Origin: Hymenobacter sp. YC55
GTDB taxonomy: Bacteria > Bacteroidota > Bacteroidia > Cytophagales > Hymenobacteraceae
Length of the DNA: 64,000 nt
Direction of reading: 5' to 3'
NCBI RefSeq assembly: GCF_029433095.1
Contig: NZ_JARNTX010000002.1
Location: forward strand, 1,178,001 to 1,242,000
Made by a program: the position numbers and the translations under genes. The notes beneath the pieces are model-generated. The model did not search any database, had not been told where the DNA came from, and worked only from the letters and a program-made list of their open reading frames with translations. Positions 7,784-16,706 of this stretch are shown here, piece after piece (the stretch's first letter is position 1; each line of letters opens with the position of its first letter).

Positions 7784-8923
7784 ATGAAATTCGGAACCAA
7801 AGCCATTCATGCCGGTGTGCATCCTGACCCCGAAACGGGGGCCATCATGACGCCCATTTACCAGACCTCAACCTATGTGCAACGCTCACCCGGCGACCAT
7901 AAAGGCTACGAGTATTCCCGCACGCACAATCCCACTCGCACCCAGCTTCAAAACGCGGTAGCTGCCCTCGAAAACGGTAAGCATGGTCTTGCCTTTGCTT
8001 CGGGTATGGCCGCCGTCGACGCTATTGTGAAGCTGCTGCAGCCCGGCGACGAGGTAATCAGCACCAACGATTTGTACGGCGGTTCCTACCGCATCTTCAC
8101 CAAAGTGTTTGCTAACTACGGCATCAAGTTCAACTTCGTGCCCATGCACGACATGCAAGCAGTGGAAGCTGCCGTGACGGAGCGTACCCGCTTGATCTGG
8201 GTGGAAACACCTACCAACCCGCTGCTCAACGTGATTGACATTGCGGCCGCGGCTGCAGTCGCAAAGAAGGCAGGGGCACTGCTCGTAGTTGATAATACCT
8301 TCTCGACTCCTTACCTGCAAACTCCGCTGGACCTAGGCGCCGATATGGTGATGCACTCCCTAACCAAGTACATGGGCGGCCACTCCGACGTGGTAATGGG
8401 CGCTATTGTAGTAAATGAGGATGAGTTGCACGAGCGGCTACGTTTCCTGCAGAACGCCTGTGGTGGCACGCCTGGTCCTCAAGACTGTTTCCTGGTGCTA
8501 CGGGGCCTGAAAACACTGCACATCCGTATGCAGCGTCACTGCGAAAATGGCCGCGCAGTAGCCGAATACCTGAAGGCGCATCCGAAGGTGGAAAAGGTGT
8601 TTTGGCCCGGCTTCACTGACCATCCTAATCATGAGGTGGCTGCTCGTCAGATGAATGACTTCGGAGGCATGATTTCCTTTGTGCTCAAAGGCGACAAAAT
8701 GGAAGATGCTGTGGCTGTACTCGAAAAGCTAGAGTTGTTTACTCTTGCTGAAAGCCTAGGTGGAGTGGAAAGCCTTTCAGGGCACCCGGCCAGCATGACG
8801 CATGCCAGCATTCCAGTTGAGGAGCGCCGCAAAGCGGGCCTTTCCGATTCGTTGATTCGCTTGAGCGTGGGTATTGAAGATATTGAAGACTTAATCGAAG
8901 ACCTGCGGCAAGCTTTCGGCTAA
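7784..8923 (+). CDS. Cystathionine gamma-synthase / gamma-lyase family PLP enzyme
   Basis: A 379-residue Cys/Met-metabolism PLP enzyme. The N-terminal FGTKAIHAG, PIYQTSTY and YEYSRTHNPTR motifs, then AFASGMAA (phosphate-binding), VVDNTFSTPYLQ, and the PLP-lysine motif SLTKYMGGHSD (lysine near residue 200) are all present, as are GPQDCFLVLRGLKTL and the C-terminal LIRLSVGIED. The length is typical. Sequence alone does not separate gamma-synthase (O-succinyl- or O-acetylhomoserine plus cysteine) from gamma-lyase (cystathionine to cysteine). It is a single gene with its own promoter box and terminator, cytoplasmic, in the transsulfuration pathway. Confidence 0.92.
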   Translation: MKFGTKAIHAGVHPDPETGAIMTPIYQTSTYVQRSPGDHKGYEYSRTHNPTRTQLQNAVAALENGKHGLAFASGMAAVDAIVKLLQPGDEVISTNDLYGGSYRIFTKVFANYGIKFNFVPMHDMQAVEAAVTERTRLIWVETPTNPLLNVIDIAAAAAVAKKAGALLVVDNTFSTPYLQTPLDLGADMVMHSLTKYMGGHSDVVMGAIVVNEDELHERLRFLQNACGGTPGPQDCFLVLRGLKTLHIRMQRHCENGRAVAEYLKAHPKVEKVFWPGFTDHPNHEVAARQMNDFGGMISFVLKGDKMEDAVAVLEKLELFTLAESLGGVESLSGHPASMTHASIPVEERRKAGLSDSLIRLSVGIEDIEDLIEDLRQAFG

Positions 8924-8985
8924 TAGCTGTAGCGCATAGCCGTAATAGTATAGGTGCCAGCAATGGCACGTAGATGCAACCTTTT

Positions 8986-9023
8986 ATAACAGAGGACTCT
9001 CCTACAAGAGAGTCCTCTGTTAT
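8986..9023 (+). terminator. Terminator of the cystathionine enzyme gene
   Basis: ataacagaggactct (8986-9000) and agagtcctctgttat (9009-9023) form a perfect 15-bp stem with an 8-nt loop about 60 nt past the stop codon. Confidence 0.8.
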
Positions 9024-9049
9024 ATCTAGCCATCTGAGTTCTTTTCTTT

Positions 9050-9790
9050 ATGAAGCAACGCTTACTAGTTTCACTGCTGATGGGTTTGGTGGGGCCTGTG
9101 GCTGCGCAGCACACAGAATACAGCGGTCGAGCCGACTTTGGGCTATTTCGGTTTAGTGGCCAGGGCGCGGCCTCTGTTTCCACCGTCAGCTATTACAACG
9201 ACTATTTAAGCACGGGTCCTAATGGCTTCGCATCCAATTCGTATGGCCGGAAAGTAGGTACAGGATTCACGGTAGGAGGGCGCATGCAACACGTTGGCCC
9301 ACACAATGGACTGCTTGCTTTGGACATAGGCTATGACCGGATGCGCAGCCGGGCAGCAGTCAACCAAGTGGATTACTCTTCTAGCCCGTTTAGTTCGTTT
9401 AGAAGCTGGTATCCGGCTGACGGTACCATTGCCATAATTACCCAAAATCTGACGGCATTCCTAGGAGCAGGGCATCGATTTCAAGTGAGAACAGTGAACC
9501 TAGACCTGCTAGCTGGGCCGGAGGCAGCGTATGTCTTCGGAGTGAGACAAAAGGGAAGCGGCAGCTTTGAGTACAACAACGGCACCACTTGGAAAATCAA
9601 CCGAAGTGAAGTCATTCGGCGCCGGGGCGATGTTCGTTTGCACGCGGAGGTAACGGCTTGGTACGAGAAAATTGGTGTAACAGCGGGCTATTCATACGGC
9701 CTCATCAATTATGCAAATGGTTTGGATGGTAGCTACGAGGAAGCGTATTCCCGTCTGCTGCGCTTGGGTTTAACCTATCGGGTACGGTAG
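9050..9790 (+). CDS. Outer-membrane beta-barrel-like hypothetical protein
   Basis: A 246-residue exported protein with a signal peptide (RLLVSLLMGLVGPVAAQ). It has alternating aromatic/hydrophobic strands and an aromatic C-terminal strand (YSRLLRLGLTYRVR) as in outer-membrane barrels. Segments such as GFTVGGRMQHVG, GLLALDIGYDRM and FLGAGHRFQVRTVNLDLLAGPEAAYVFG read as porin-like transmembrane strands. I do not recognise a named family. It stands alone, between a terminator and the SGNH lipoprotein gene on the same strand (122-nt gap). Confidence 0.65.
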   Translation: MKQRLLVSLLMGLVGPVAAQHTEYSGRADFGLFRFSGQGAASVSTVSYYNDYLSTGPNGFASNSYGRKVGTGFTVGGRMQHVGPHNGLLALDIGYDRMRSRAAVNQVDYSSSPFSSFRSWYPADGTIAIITQNLTAFLGAGHRFQVRTVNLDLLAGPEAAYVFGVRQKGSGSFEYNNGTTWKINRSEVIRRRGDVRLHAEVTAWYEKIGVTAGYSYGLINYANGLDGSYEEAYSRLLRLGLTYRVR

Positions 9791-9912
9791 AGGCACAGCA
9801 CTGGGGCAGTAGCGCTGAGGCCGAGGAGGAGCTAAGTGTACGTTGCCAGAACTTCGTCAATCTGAGTGGGCTGGCTTGGCGTATATGCGGCTTCTAAATC
9901 TAGCGTCTGATA

Positions 9913-10614
9913 ATGGTGCGTGCATTATTGCTTTTGTTGTGGATAGGAGCTAGCTGCGCGAAGCCAGCTAACGACCCCCAACCTTACACGACACCCCCAA
10001 CCGGGCCTGCCACTGGTACTACCAACACTTTTCTTTCGCTCGGCGACTCCTACACTATTGGGGAAGGGGTGCCGGAAGCAGACCGCTGGAGCGTGCAGCT
10101 AGCCCGGCTCGCAAAGCCAGAAGGGGTAGCTGCCCCCGACATAATTGCCCATACCGGCTGGACAACCTCGGAACTGCAAGCAGCCATTCAGGCGTCGGGC
10201 AATCAAAAGACCTACAGCCTGGTGTCTTTGCTAATTGGCGTCAACAACCAATATCGGGGGCTGCCAGTAGCCAATTACCGGCTAGAGTTTCGGCAACTGC
10301 TGCAAAAAGCTATTCAATTTGCGGGCAACCGCCCCGGGCGGGTACTAGTGCTATCAATTCCGGATTGGGGCCGCTCGCCTTATGCCCTAGGCTACGACCA
10401 AGCTAAGATTAGCCAGGAAATAGACCAGTTCAATGCTGTAGCTCAGGCTGAATGCCGGCAGGCTGGTATTGCCTACGTGGACATAACAGGCATCACTCGT
10501 TCGGCCGGCAACGATGCCACTCAGTACACTTCTGACAAGCTGCACTACTCTGGTAAGCACATGCAGCAATGGTCCCTGCAAGCACTACCCGTAGTGCAAG
10601 GAATGTTGAGATAG
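9913..10614 (+). CDS. SGNH/GDSL hydrolase lipoprotein
   Basis: A 233-residue esterase-like lipoprotein. The N-terminus LLLLLWIGASC is a lipobox with the lipidated cysteine near residue 16, followed by a Pro/Thr-rich linker. The SGNH blocks are visible: block I LSLGDSYTIGEG (nucleophile Ser), the block II region around HTGWTTSELQ (Gly), block III LIGVNNQYRG (Asn), and block V SDKLHYSGKHM (Asp and His). It is thus likely to be an active lipase/acyl-esterase anchored in the outer membrane. The substrate cannot be told from sequence. Single gene. Confidence 0.88.
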   Translation: MVRALLLLLWIGASCAKPANDPQPYTTPPTGPATGTTNTFLSLGDSYTIGEGVPEADRWSVQLARLAKPEGVAAPDIIAHTGWTTSELQAAIQASGNQKTYSLVSLLIGVNNQYRGLPVANYRLEFRQLLQKAIQFAGNRPGRVLVLSIPDWGRSPYALGYDQAKISQEIDQFNAVAQAECRQAGIAYVDITGITRSAGNDATQYTSDKLHYSGKHMQQWSLQALPVVQGMLR

Positions 10615-10761
10615 AGCAGACGGTAGCGTGCCAGAACCTGCATTCAACCTAGTCAGGTTTGAATGCAGAACTGCCTGTCATGCCAAAGGCTATGCTGCTG
10701 TTAAGGTAAATACACGGGGTAAGCGTTTATGCTATGCAACAGCCTAATCTTCGTACTGCGC

Positions 10762-11739
10762 ATGAAAACCCCGTCTAGCTTCAACGGCAAAAAATATCTA
10801 AACAGCATGCCCACCACCATGTCCTCGGACTATGGCTTGATGCTGCGGCGGCAATTCCTTGGCAAAGAGGAGCGAGTACCACGCCGGCCGCTAGGGCCAT
10901 TCCGGACCGATGCCGCCCGTTTGGCTGAGCCTGTGCCAACCGAGGCATTGCGTGTAACTTGGTTTGGACACTCGAGCACTCTTATTGAACTTGACGGGAA
11001 ACGGTTCCTTACCGACCCGGTATGGCGGCTGCGGGCCTCGCCGGTGGCTATAGGACCAAAACGTTTCTTTGCGCCTCCGCTGCCACTCTCGGCACTACCA
11101 CCGCTTGATGGAGTTGTTATTTCCCACGACCACTACGACCATCTCGACAAAGACGCCATCCGGGAGCTAGCTACCACGGGCGTACCGTTCTTCTGTCCGT
11201 TGGGTGTTGGAGGTCACCTGCGTCGTTGGGGAGTAGCTAGCTCGCAGATTCACGAGCTGGACTGGTGGCAGGAAATAGCCGTTGGCCAAGAGCACACGCT
11301 GGTTGCAACACCTGCCCGGCACTTCTCCGGCCGGGGCCTCACCCGCGACACTACGCTGTGGGCGTCATGGTGCCTGCTTGGCCCCAAGCACCGGGCTTTT
11401 TTCGGAGGCGATTCGGGGCCTTTTGAAACCGGCTTCCGCGAAATAGGGGCAGCCTATGGCCCCTTCGACCTAGTGATGCTGGAAATAGGCGCTTACGACG
11501 AGCAATGGTCGGCCATTCACATGGGACCTGATAAGGCACTAGTAGCGCATCGGGCCCTAGGTGGCGGAGCGTTGCTGCCCCTGCACTGGGCTACCTTCAA
11601 CTTAGCTTTTCACAGCTGGCATGAACCCGCCGACCGGTTGGTAGCCGCCGCTAGTCCGGAGGTACCGCTCTTGCTGCCCGCTCCCGGCCAGCGCATTACC
11701 GTAGCAGATGGGCCGCTACCAGGGCAATGGTGGCGCTAA
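10762..11739 (+). CDS. Metallo-beta-lactamase fold hydrolase (NAPE-PLD/UlaG-like)
   Basis: A 325-residue hydrolase of the MBL fold. The zinc motif HDHYDHLD is intact near residue 135, preceded by the WFGHSSTLIELDGKRFLTDP strand typical of the NAPE-PLD-like and UlaG-like branch. It is followed by a PARHFSGRG histidine and the later FFGGDSG and LPLHWATF segments that supply the remaining metal ligands. Proteins of this branch often hydrolyse phosphodiesters or lactones; the substrate is unknown. The start at 10762 (MKTPSSFNGKKYLN) is preferred over the ATG at 10729 because homologues start near the NGKKYLN motif. No signal peptide is evident. Confidence 0.87.
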   Translation: MKTPSSFNGKKYLNSMPTTMSSDYGLMLRRQFLGKEERVPRRPLGPFRTDAARLAEPVPTEALRVTWFGHSSTLIELDGKRFLTDPVWRLRASPVAIGPKRFFAPPLPLSALPPLDGVVISHDHYDHLDKDAIRELATTGVPFFCPLGVGGHLRRWGVASSQIHELDWWQEIAVGQEHTLVATPARHFSGRGLTRDTTLWASWCLLGPKHRAFFGGDSGPFETGFREIGAAYGPFDLVMLEIGAYDEQWSAIHMGPDKALVAHRALGGGALLPLHWATFNLAFHSWHEPADRLVAAASPEVPLLLPAPGQRITVADGPLPGQWWR

Positions 11740-12089
11740 GCGGATTTGATAGTTGGCCAGCAAGTGGTAGGTAGACATGGGCTTTGGGTAGTACAATGCT
11801 TACTTGTGCGTGGTTGTCGTTGTGCAACAATAGGTTAGATGCAAGCTGCTGGTTGCTATTCACTAGGTTGTTAGAGCAACGCAAGCAAGCAATTGAGTGG
11901 AGCAGACGGGTGCTACCCTAGCTGTGCTAGCAGTTTTTTATTGATATATAAGAGGATTGCAAGAAGTATTAAAATCCTGTGTCTATATTAGATAATAGCA
12001 GGGGTCTTGGAAAGGAAGCTGATTGCAAAAAGTGCGGTTGACAGATTCTCCTTGGACCTCCCCAAACCTCCCATCTTACCACCGTTTGT
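11740..12089. other. Intergenic region upstream of the TonB-dependent receptor
   Basis: About 350 bases with no credible ORF and no strong hairpin. It probably holds the promoter of the receptor gene, but no exact TAnnTTTG box at a convincing distance was seen. Confidence 0.5.
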
Positions 12090-14951
12090 ATGAGTAAAAA
12101 GCTATTCCTATTTCTAGGGTTTTCCCTGTTTCTACTGGTTTCAAGCTTCGCCCAGAATATCACCGTGACCGGTCGGGTAAGCGGAACAGGTGGTCCTCAG
12201 CCCGGCGTGACGGTGCTACAGCAAGGCACGACCAACGGCACCTCCACCGACGGCGACGGCCGCTACCGCATCGAGGTGCCGGGCACCGCAACGCTGGTAT
12301 TTTCGGCCGTGGGTTCAGCCAGCCAGCAGATACCCGTCAATGGACGCACTACCATTGACGTGCGCCTCGCCGATGCCGCCACTGACCTGAACGAGGTAGT
12401 TGTAACCGGTTCGCGTGCCACCGAAGGCCGCTCCAACATTCTCACCACTTCGCCAGTCGATGTTATTTCGGCCCGCGAGATAAAAGCCTTCGCCCAAACC
12501 GACGTTGCCCAGATCATGACCTACGTAGCGCCGTCGTTTCAGTCGTCGCGGCAGGCTATTTCCGATGGCACCGACCACGTAGACCCAGCGTCGTTGCGTG
12601 GGCTTGGGCCCGATCAGGTGCTGGTACTCGTCAATGGCAAGCGGCGGCACAGCTCGGCTCTGGTCAACATCAACGGCACGGTCGGCCGCGGCTCAGTTGG
12701 TACCGACCTGAACGTAATACCTAATGCTTCGATCAAGCGCATTGAAGTGCTGCGCGATGGAGCGGCAGCTCAGTACGGCTCCGATGCCATTGCCGGTGTA
12801 ATCAACATTCAACTCAAAGACGACACAACGGGCATTCAGGCCACCAGCACCGTAGGCGAAACGTACGAGGGCGACGGCCGCCTCTACCAGGCCGACGCCA
12901 ATGTGGGTATTGGCCTAGCTGGGCGCGGCTTTGTGGATCTGAGCGGGCAGTTCAGCAACCGCGGCTACACCAACCGCTCTGGTGTTGATACGGCACCTCT
13001 TATCTACCTAGGCGGCAACAGCGGCAACTACCCTGGCGGTACTGCCGCCGATACCGAGGAGGAACGCCGCGCGCTGAAAGCGGAAGATGACCGGCTAGTA
13101 GCGGAAAACGGCTACAACCGCCGCAATCTGCGCCTGGGCCAGTCAGAGTCGCGCAACATTGGAGGCTTCCTGAATGCCGGCTACAAGCTGCTGCCGGCCA
13201 TTGGGCTGGAAGCGTACGTGACGGCCGGCGCTACGCACCGTACCGGCAAAGCTGCTGGTTTCTACCGCCTGCCCAATCAGGTAACGCAAGTCGACCTAAA
13301 CCTGTATCCCAATGGCTTTCTGCCCTTCATCAACACCCGCATCGACGACCAGTCGGTTATTGCCGGCTTGCGGGCTACGGTGGGGGGCTTTGATGTGGAT
13401 TTGAGTAACACCTTCGGCCGCAACGAAATCCGCTTCGACATCAGCAACACCCTCAATGCCTCGCTGATAGGCTATACGCCCACTACTTTTTACGCGGGCA
13501 CCATAGCGTTCCGCCAAAATACCACCAACCTGAACTTCTCACGGCGTTTCACCGACGTAGCCGCTTTGAGTACTCTGAACGTGGCTTTTGGCGGCGAATA
13601 TCGCAACGACAACTACCAAATTCAGGCAGGTGATGTAGGCTCGTATATCTACGGCGGCCGCCGCGTAAACGTCACGTCGACCTCCACGGGTACCCCAGCG
13701 GCTGCCGGAGCGCAGGTATTTCCAGGCTATCAGCCTTCCGATGAGGTGGACCGCTCGCGCAACAACGTGGCTGGCTACATCGACTTGGAAAGCGACTTGA
13801 CCGAGAAGCTGCTGGTAGGAATAGCCGGCCGCGCCGAGCGCTACAGCGACTTTGGCTCCAACGTGAGCGGTAAAGTTTCGGCCCGCTACAGCATCTTGGA
13901 GCAGTTGGCCGTGCGGGGTACCGTCGGCAATGGTTTCCGGGCCCCTTCGCTGCAACAGCGCTACTTCACCAACACCAGCACCCAATTCGTGCAAGGCAAC
14001 GCGCAGCAGGTACTGACCGTGAACAACGACAACCCCATTGTTCGCAACAGCTTTAGCGCAACCGGAACAGGGCAACAAGGCTTTGGCATTCCGGCTTTGA
14101 AGCAAGAAAAGTCGGTGAACTACAGCATCGGGGTGACGGCGCGGGCCTTGGAAAGCTTTACGCTGACCGTGGATGCTTACCAGATTGACATCGACGACCG
14201 GATTGTGCTGTCGTCGCAATTCAGCCGCACCAATCCCACCGTAAACACCATATTAGGTACTTTACCAGTGAGCCAGGTGCAGTTTTTTGCCAATGCCGTA
14301 GACACCCGCACCCGCGGCATCGACATTGTCGCCAACGAGCGGCTGCCCCTCGGTCCCGGCCGCTTAGGATTGACGGTGGCCGCCAACTTCAACAAAACCG
14401 AAGTGCAACGGGTCCGCAGCTCTTCCACCATCGACAATGACCCCACCCCAGGCGCCATCAACCTGCAAAACACCTTGTTCGACCGGCAGCAGCGGGGCCG
14501 TTTGGAGACAGCGCAGCCCCGCAGCAAAATCAACTTGACGGCAAACTATGCAGTGGGAATTTTTGGGGTAGAAGTACGCACTGTGCGTTTTGGCGCGGTA
14601 GAATACAAAGATGCCCGCTTAGGCAGCCCTGCCGGCGACACGTTCCTGTATTCTTCCATCGACCAGACCTTCCGGGCTAAGTGGGTTACCGACCTGACCG
14701 TAAGTGTGCAACTCCTCAAGGAAATTGGGCTGACGGTGGGGGCCAACAACCTCTTCGATGTATATCCCGACAAGTACAGAGTCAACCCCCGCAACAACCC
14801 CAACAACTTCTCTGTCGATCCGCTGCTGAGCTACAACTCCAGTCTCGACAACACCAACCGCGGCCGGACCATCTACAATCCCAACCAGTTCGGCTACAAC
14901 GGGGGCTTCTATTTCGCCCGTCTAAGCCTAACGCTGCCAACCACCAAGTAG
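12090..14951 (+). CDS. TonB-dependent outer-membrane receptor
   Basis: A 953-residue receptor for TonB-powered import of a large or scarce nutrient across the outer membrane. A signal peptide (LFLFLGFSLFLLVSSFAQ) is followed by a carboxypeptidase-regulatory-like domain (ITVTGRVSGTGGPQPGVTVLQ, about 23-100). The plug domain has ASLRGLGPDQVLVLVNGKRR and IEVLRDGAAAQYGSDAIAGVINI, and a long beta-barrel follows with VRGTVGNGFRAPSLQQRYF, typical of the family. The barrel ends in an aromatic strand (GFYFARLSLTL). There is no SusD partner, so it is not a SusCD pair; a siderophore or cofactor substrate is possible. Single gene with its own terminator. Confidence 0.93.
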   Translation: MSKKLFLFLGFSLFLLVSSFAQNITVTGRVSGTGGPQPGVTVLQQGTTNGTSTDGDGRYRIEVPGTATLVFSAVGSASQQIPVNGRTTIDVRLADAATDLNEVVVTGSRATEGRSNILTTSPVDVISAREIKAFAQTDVAQIMTYVAPSFQSSRQAISDGTDHVDPASLRGLGPDQVLVLVNGKRRHSSALVNINGTVGRGSVGTDLNVIPNASIKRIEVLRDGAAAQYGSDAIAGVINIQLKDDTTGIQATSTVGETYEGDGRLYQADANVGIGLAGRGFVDLSGQFSNRGYTNRSGVDTAPLIYLGGNSGNYPGGTAADTEEERRALKAEDDRLVAENGYNRRNLRLGQSESRNIGGFLNAGYKLLPAIGLEAYVTAGATHRTGKAAGFYRLPNQVTQVDLNLYPNGFLPFINTRIDDQSVIAGLRATVGGFDVDLSNTFGRNEIRFDISNTLNASLIGYTPTTFYAGTIAFRQNTTNLNFSRRFTDVAALSTLNVAFGGEYRNDNYQIQAGDVGSYIYGGRRVNVTSTSTGTPAAAGAQVFPGYQPSDEVDRSRNNVAGYIDLESDLTEKLLVGIAGRAERYSDFGSNVSGKVSARYSILEQLAVRGTVGNGFRAPSLQQRYFTNTSTQFVQGNAQQVLTVNNDNPIVRNSFSATGTGQQGFGIPALKQEKSVNYSIGVTARALESFTLTVDAYQIDIDDRIVLSSQFSRTNPTVNTILGTLPVSQVQFFANAVDTRTRGIDIVANERLPLGPGRLGLTVAANFNKTEVQRVRSSSTIDNDPTPGAINLQNTLFDRQQRGRLETAQPRSKINLTANYAVGIFGVEVRTVRFGAVEYKDARLGSPAGDTFLYSSIDQTFRAKWVTDLTVSVQLLKEIGLTVGANNLFDVYPDKYRVNPRNNPNNFSVDPLLSYNSSLDNTNRGRTIYNPNQFGYNGGFYFARLSLTLPTTK

Positions 14952-14970
14952 CGCGTTATTTCTTTCGCTA

Positions 14971-15009
14971 ACACAAAGGCCGATTCCTATAAGGAGTCGG
15001 CCTTTGTGT
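14971..15009. terminator. Bidirectional terminator between the receptor and the T9SS cargo gene
   Basis: acacaaaggccgattcc (14971-14987) and ggagtcggcctttgtgt (14993-15009) form a 17-bp stem with one G-U pair. It serves the convergent genes on both sides. Confidence 0.75.
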
Positions 15010-15037
15010 TGGGACTACGTTGAGTTAAATACTTGCC

Positions 15038-16579
15038 TTATTGACGGAGCAGGCGGCAAACATAACTGCCATCGGTGGGCCGGGCGAAGTACGTGCCCAC
15101 AACTACCTCAGTGCTCGGAAGCCATTCTACACTCCCATCGGGGCGGCTCTTGAGCGTCGTAACCAGGCGGCCTAGGTTGTCGGTGATGGTTACTGATTGA
15201 ACTGCTGCAGTAGGCAACTGGAACTGCACCCGGTCGTGGAAGGGGACGGGGTAGGCTGAAAGCACCCTTGGGCGGCTGCTATGCGTAGCCAGTATTTGGT
15301 TGGATACCAGAAAGGTGATGGTGCGTACCTCATGGCCGTTCAGGGGGCAATTATTGTCGGCTACCGTTACGGCAACTGTGTATCGGCCTAGCGGCAGGGC
15401 AGCCGGTACTTGCCACGTAAGCACCCCCTGATTTGTGCCTTGCGCTTGAAAAGATGCACCTGGCACAACCGCCGCTACATCACTGCTCAACTGTACCATC
15501 TGGCCTGCATCGGGGTCGGTGGCGGTAAGCGTCAACGATACCGATTGGCCGGGTCGTACCGCAACGGGTTGGTCAATGGGTTGAGTAGCTGCGGCGCCCG
15601 CTACTTTTAGGCTGCTAATAGTAGGGTTGCGGTTGGTGCTGGGGTTGCGCACACCGTAGGGAACGTCACGCGTAACCTGCCCTATCAAGGTCCAGGCACC
15701 ATTGAGGCGGCGATACTCGTCTATTTGTACGGGCACCGAGAAATCTCCTACTTGCGTAACTGGTGTTGTAAGCAACTCGCCAGTGGTAGCATTTAGATTA
15801 AACTGAGGAACGGCCACAGCATTAACTGTCTGAAACGACAAAAGCGGAAAAGCTACGGTGAACTGACCGGCCGGATAAGAAACCATCTGTCCAGTAGTTG
15901 GGTCCTGAAATTGGCCCGCCGGGTAAGATGTATATTGAATTGGCGTACCACAGCTTGACGCTGCTATTGCAGAGCTAGTAGCCGGTTGTACCGCCCGGTA
16001 TACAAGCGAGTCGCCGTCGGGCTCGAAAGCACTGAAGCTGTATCTATAGGGTTGATTGACGGCTAGATTATAGGGTAAAGTGAATGAGGTGAATCTGGGC
16101 GAAGAGTTGTGTGAGCCGCTGCTATTATCAAGGAAAGCGCTCAGGTACAAATCATTGCCTGATGGATTAGTCAGATTACTGGTGCCGCCACGAGTTGTAA
16201 ACACACTGCTGATTTTCCATTGACCTGGAGGGAGCGTAACTATAGCTTCATATTCTCCTATCAAGAAAACTGCTGAGCCAGCACAACCCAATCGTTTGGA
16301 GGAAGGTCGCACGCGGTTTACTCGCACCGAGAAGCTACCTGGAGTAGTTAGCGAACATCCATTTAGACTACAATCTAATTGCATAAAAGGCTGGTCCGGT
16401 ACACCAGTAGCGGGGTCGCGGGCGTAGATGCGGCCCAGAATTTTGTACTGCGAAGCAGAACCCTCGATATACGTGTACGTCAGTTCGCCACCTAAAACGT
16501 GCGTGGCGTGAACTGGTAGCCAAGCCCCCAACATGAGGAGTACGGCAAGTACTGAACGGGTGAGTAAAGAGGTAGGCAT
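15038..16579 (-). CDS. Secreted protein with T9SS type A sorting domain
   Basis: A 513-residue exported protein. The N-terminal signal peptide ends near VHAT and is followed by HVLGGELTYTYIEGSASQYKILGRIYARD, a start shared by a large set of Bacteroidota surface proteins. Conserved cysteines follow (DCSLNGCSL). The middle holds Ig/cadherin-like segments (SLTLTATDPDAGQMVQLSSD; LPLGRYTVAVTVADN), and the C-terminal ~80 residues match the T9SS type A sorting domain (LSAYPVPFHDRVQFQLP, then VTITDNLGRLV, ending YVCRLLRQ). It should be exported across the outer membrane by the type IX system; its role is unknown. Confidence 0.85.
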   Translation of the reverse strand: MPTSLLTRSVLAVLLMLGAWLPVHATHVLGGELTYTYIEGSASQYKILGRIYARDPATGVPDQPFMQLDCSLNGCSLTTPGSFSVRVNRVRPSSKRLGCAGSAVFLIGEYEAIVTLPPGQWKISSVFTTRGGTSNLTNPSGNDLYLSAFLDNSSGSHNSSPRFTSFTLPYNLAVNQPYRYSFSAFEPDGDSLVYRAVQPATSSAIAASSCGTPIQYTSYPAGQFQDPTTGQMVSYPAGQFTVAFPLLSFQTVNAVAVPQFNLNATTGELLTTPVTQVGDFSVPVQIDEYRRLNGAWTLIGQVTRDVPYGVRNPSTNRNPTISSLKVAGAAATQPIDQPVAVRPGQSVSLTLTATDPDAGQMVQLSSDVAAVVPGASFQAQGTNQGVLTWQVPAALPLGRYTVAVTVADNNCPLNGHEVRTITFLVSNQILATHSSRPRVLSAYPVPFHDRVQFQLPTAAVQSVTITDNLGRLVTTLKSRPDGSVEWLPSTEVVVGTYFARPTDGSYVCRLLRQ

Positions 16580-16630
16580 AAGTTTGAGAAGAATATAGAC
16601 TAGACAGAACTATGAAGGCGTAATAAAGAG

Positions 16631-16658
16631 CAAGGCCAACCGTAAAAGGTTGGCCTTG
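16631..16658 (-). terminator. Hairpin between the coiled-coil OmpA gene and the cargo gene
   Basis: caaggccaacc (16631-16641) and ggttggccttg (16648-16658) form a perfect 11-bp stem with a 6-nt loop, about 50 nt past the stop of the gene at 16707-17723. Confidence 0.65.
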
Positions 16659-16706
16659 AATATACTATACTAAAAAGGTAGAGAAGCGGTTATAAACGCC
16701 AGCGCC

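Noticed and set aside
13539..14219. 226-codon open frame on the minus strand
   Set aside because: Antisense shadow within the TonB-dependent receptor gene.
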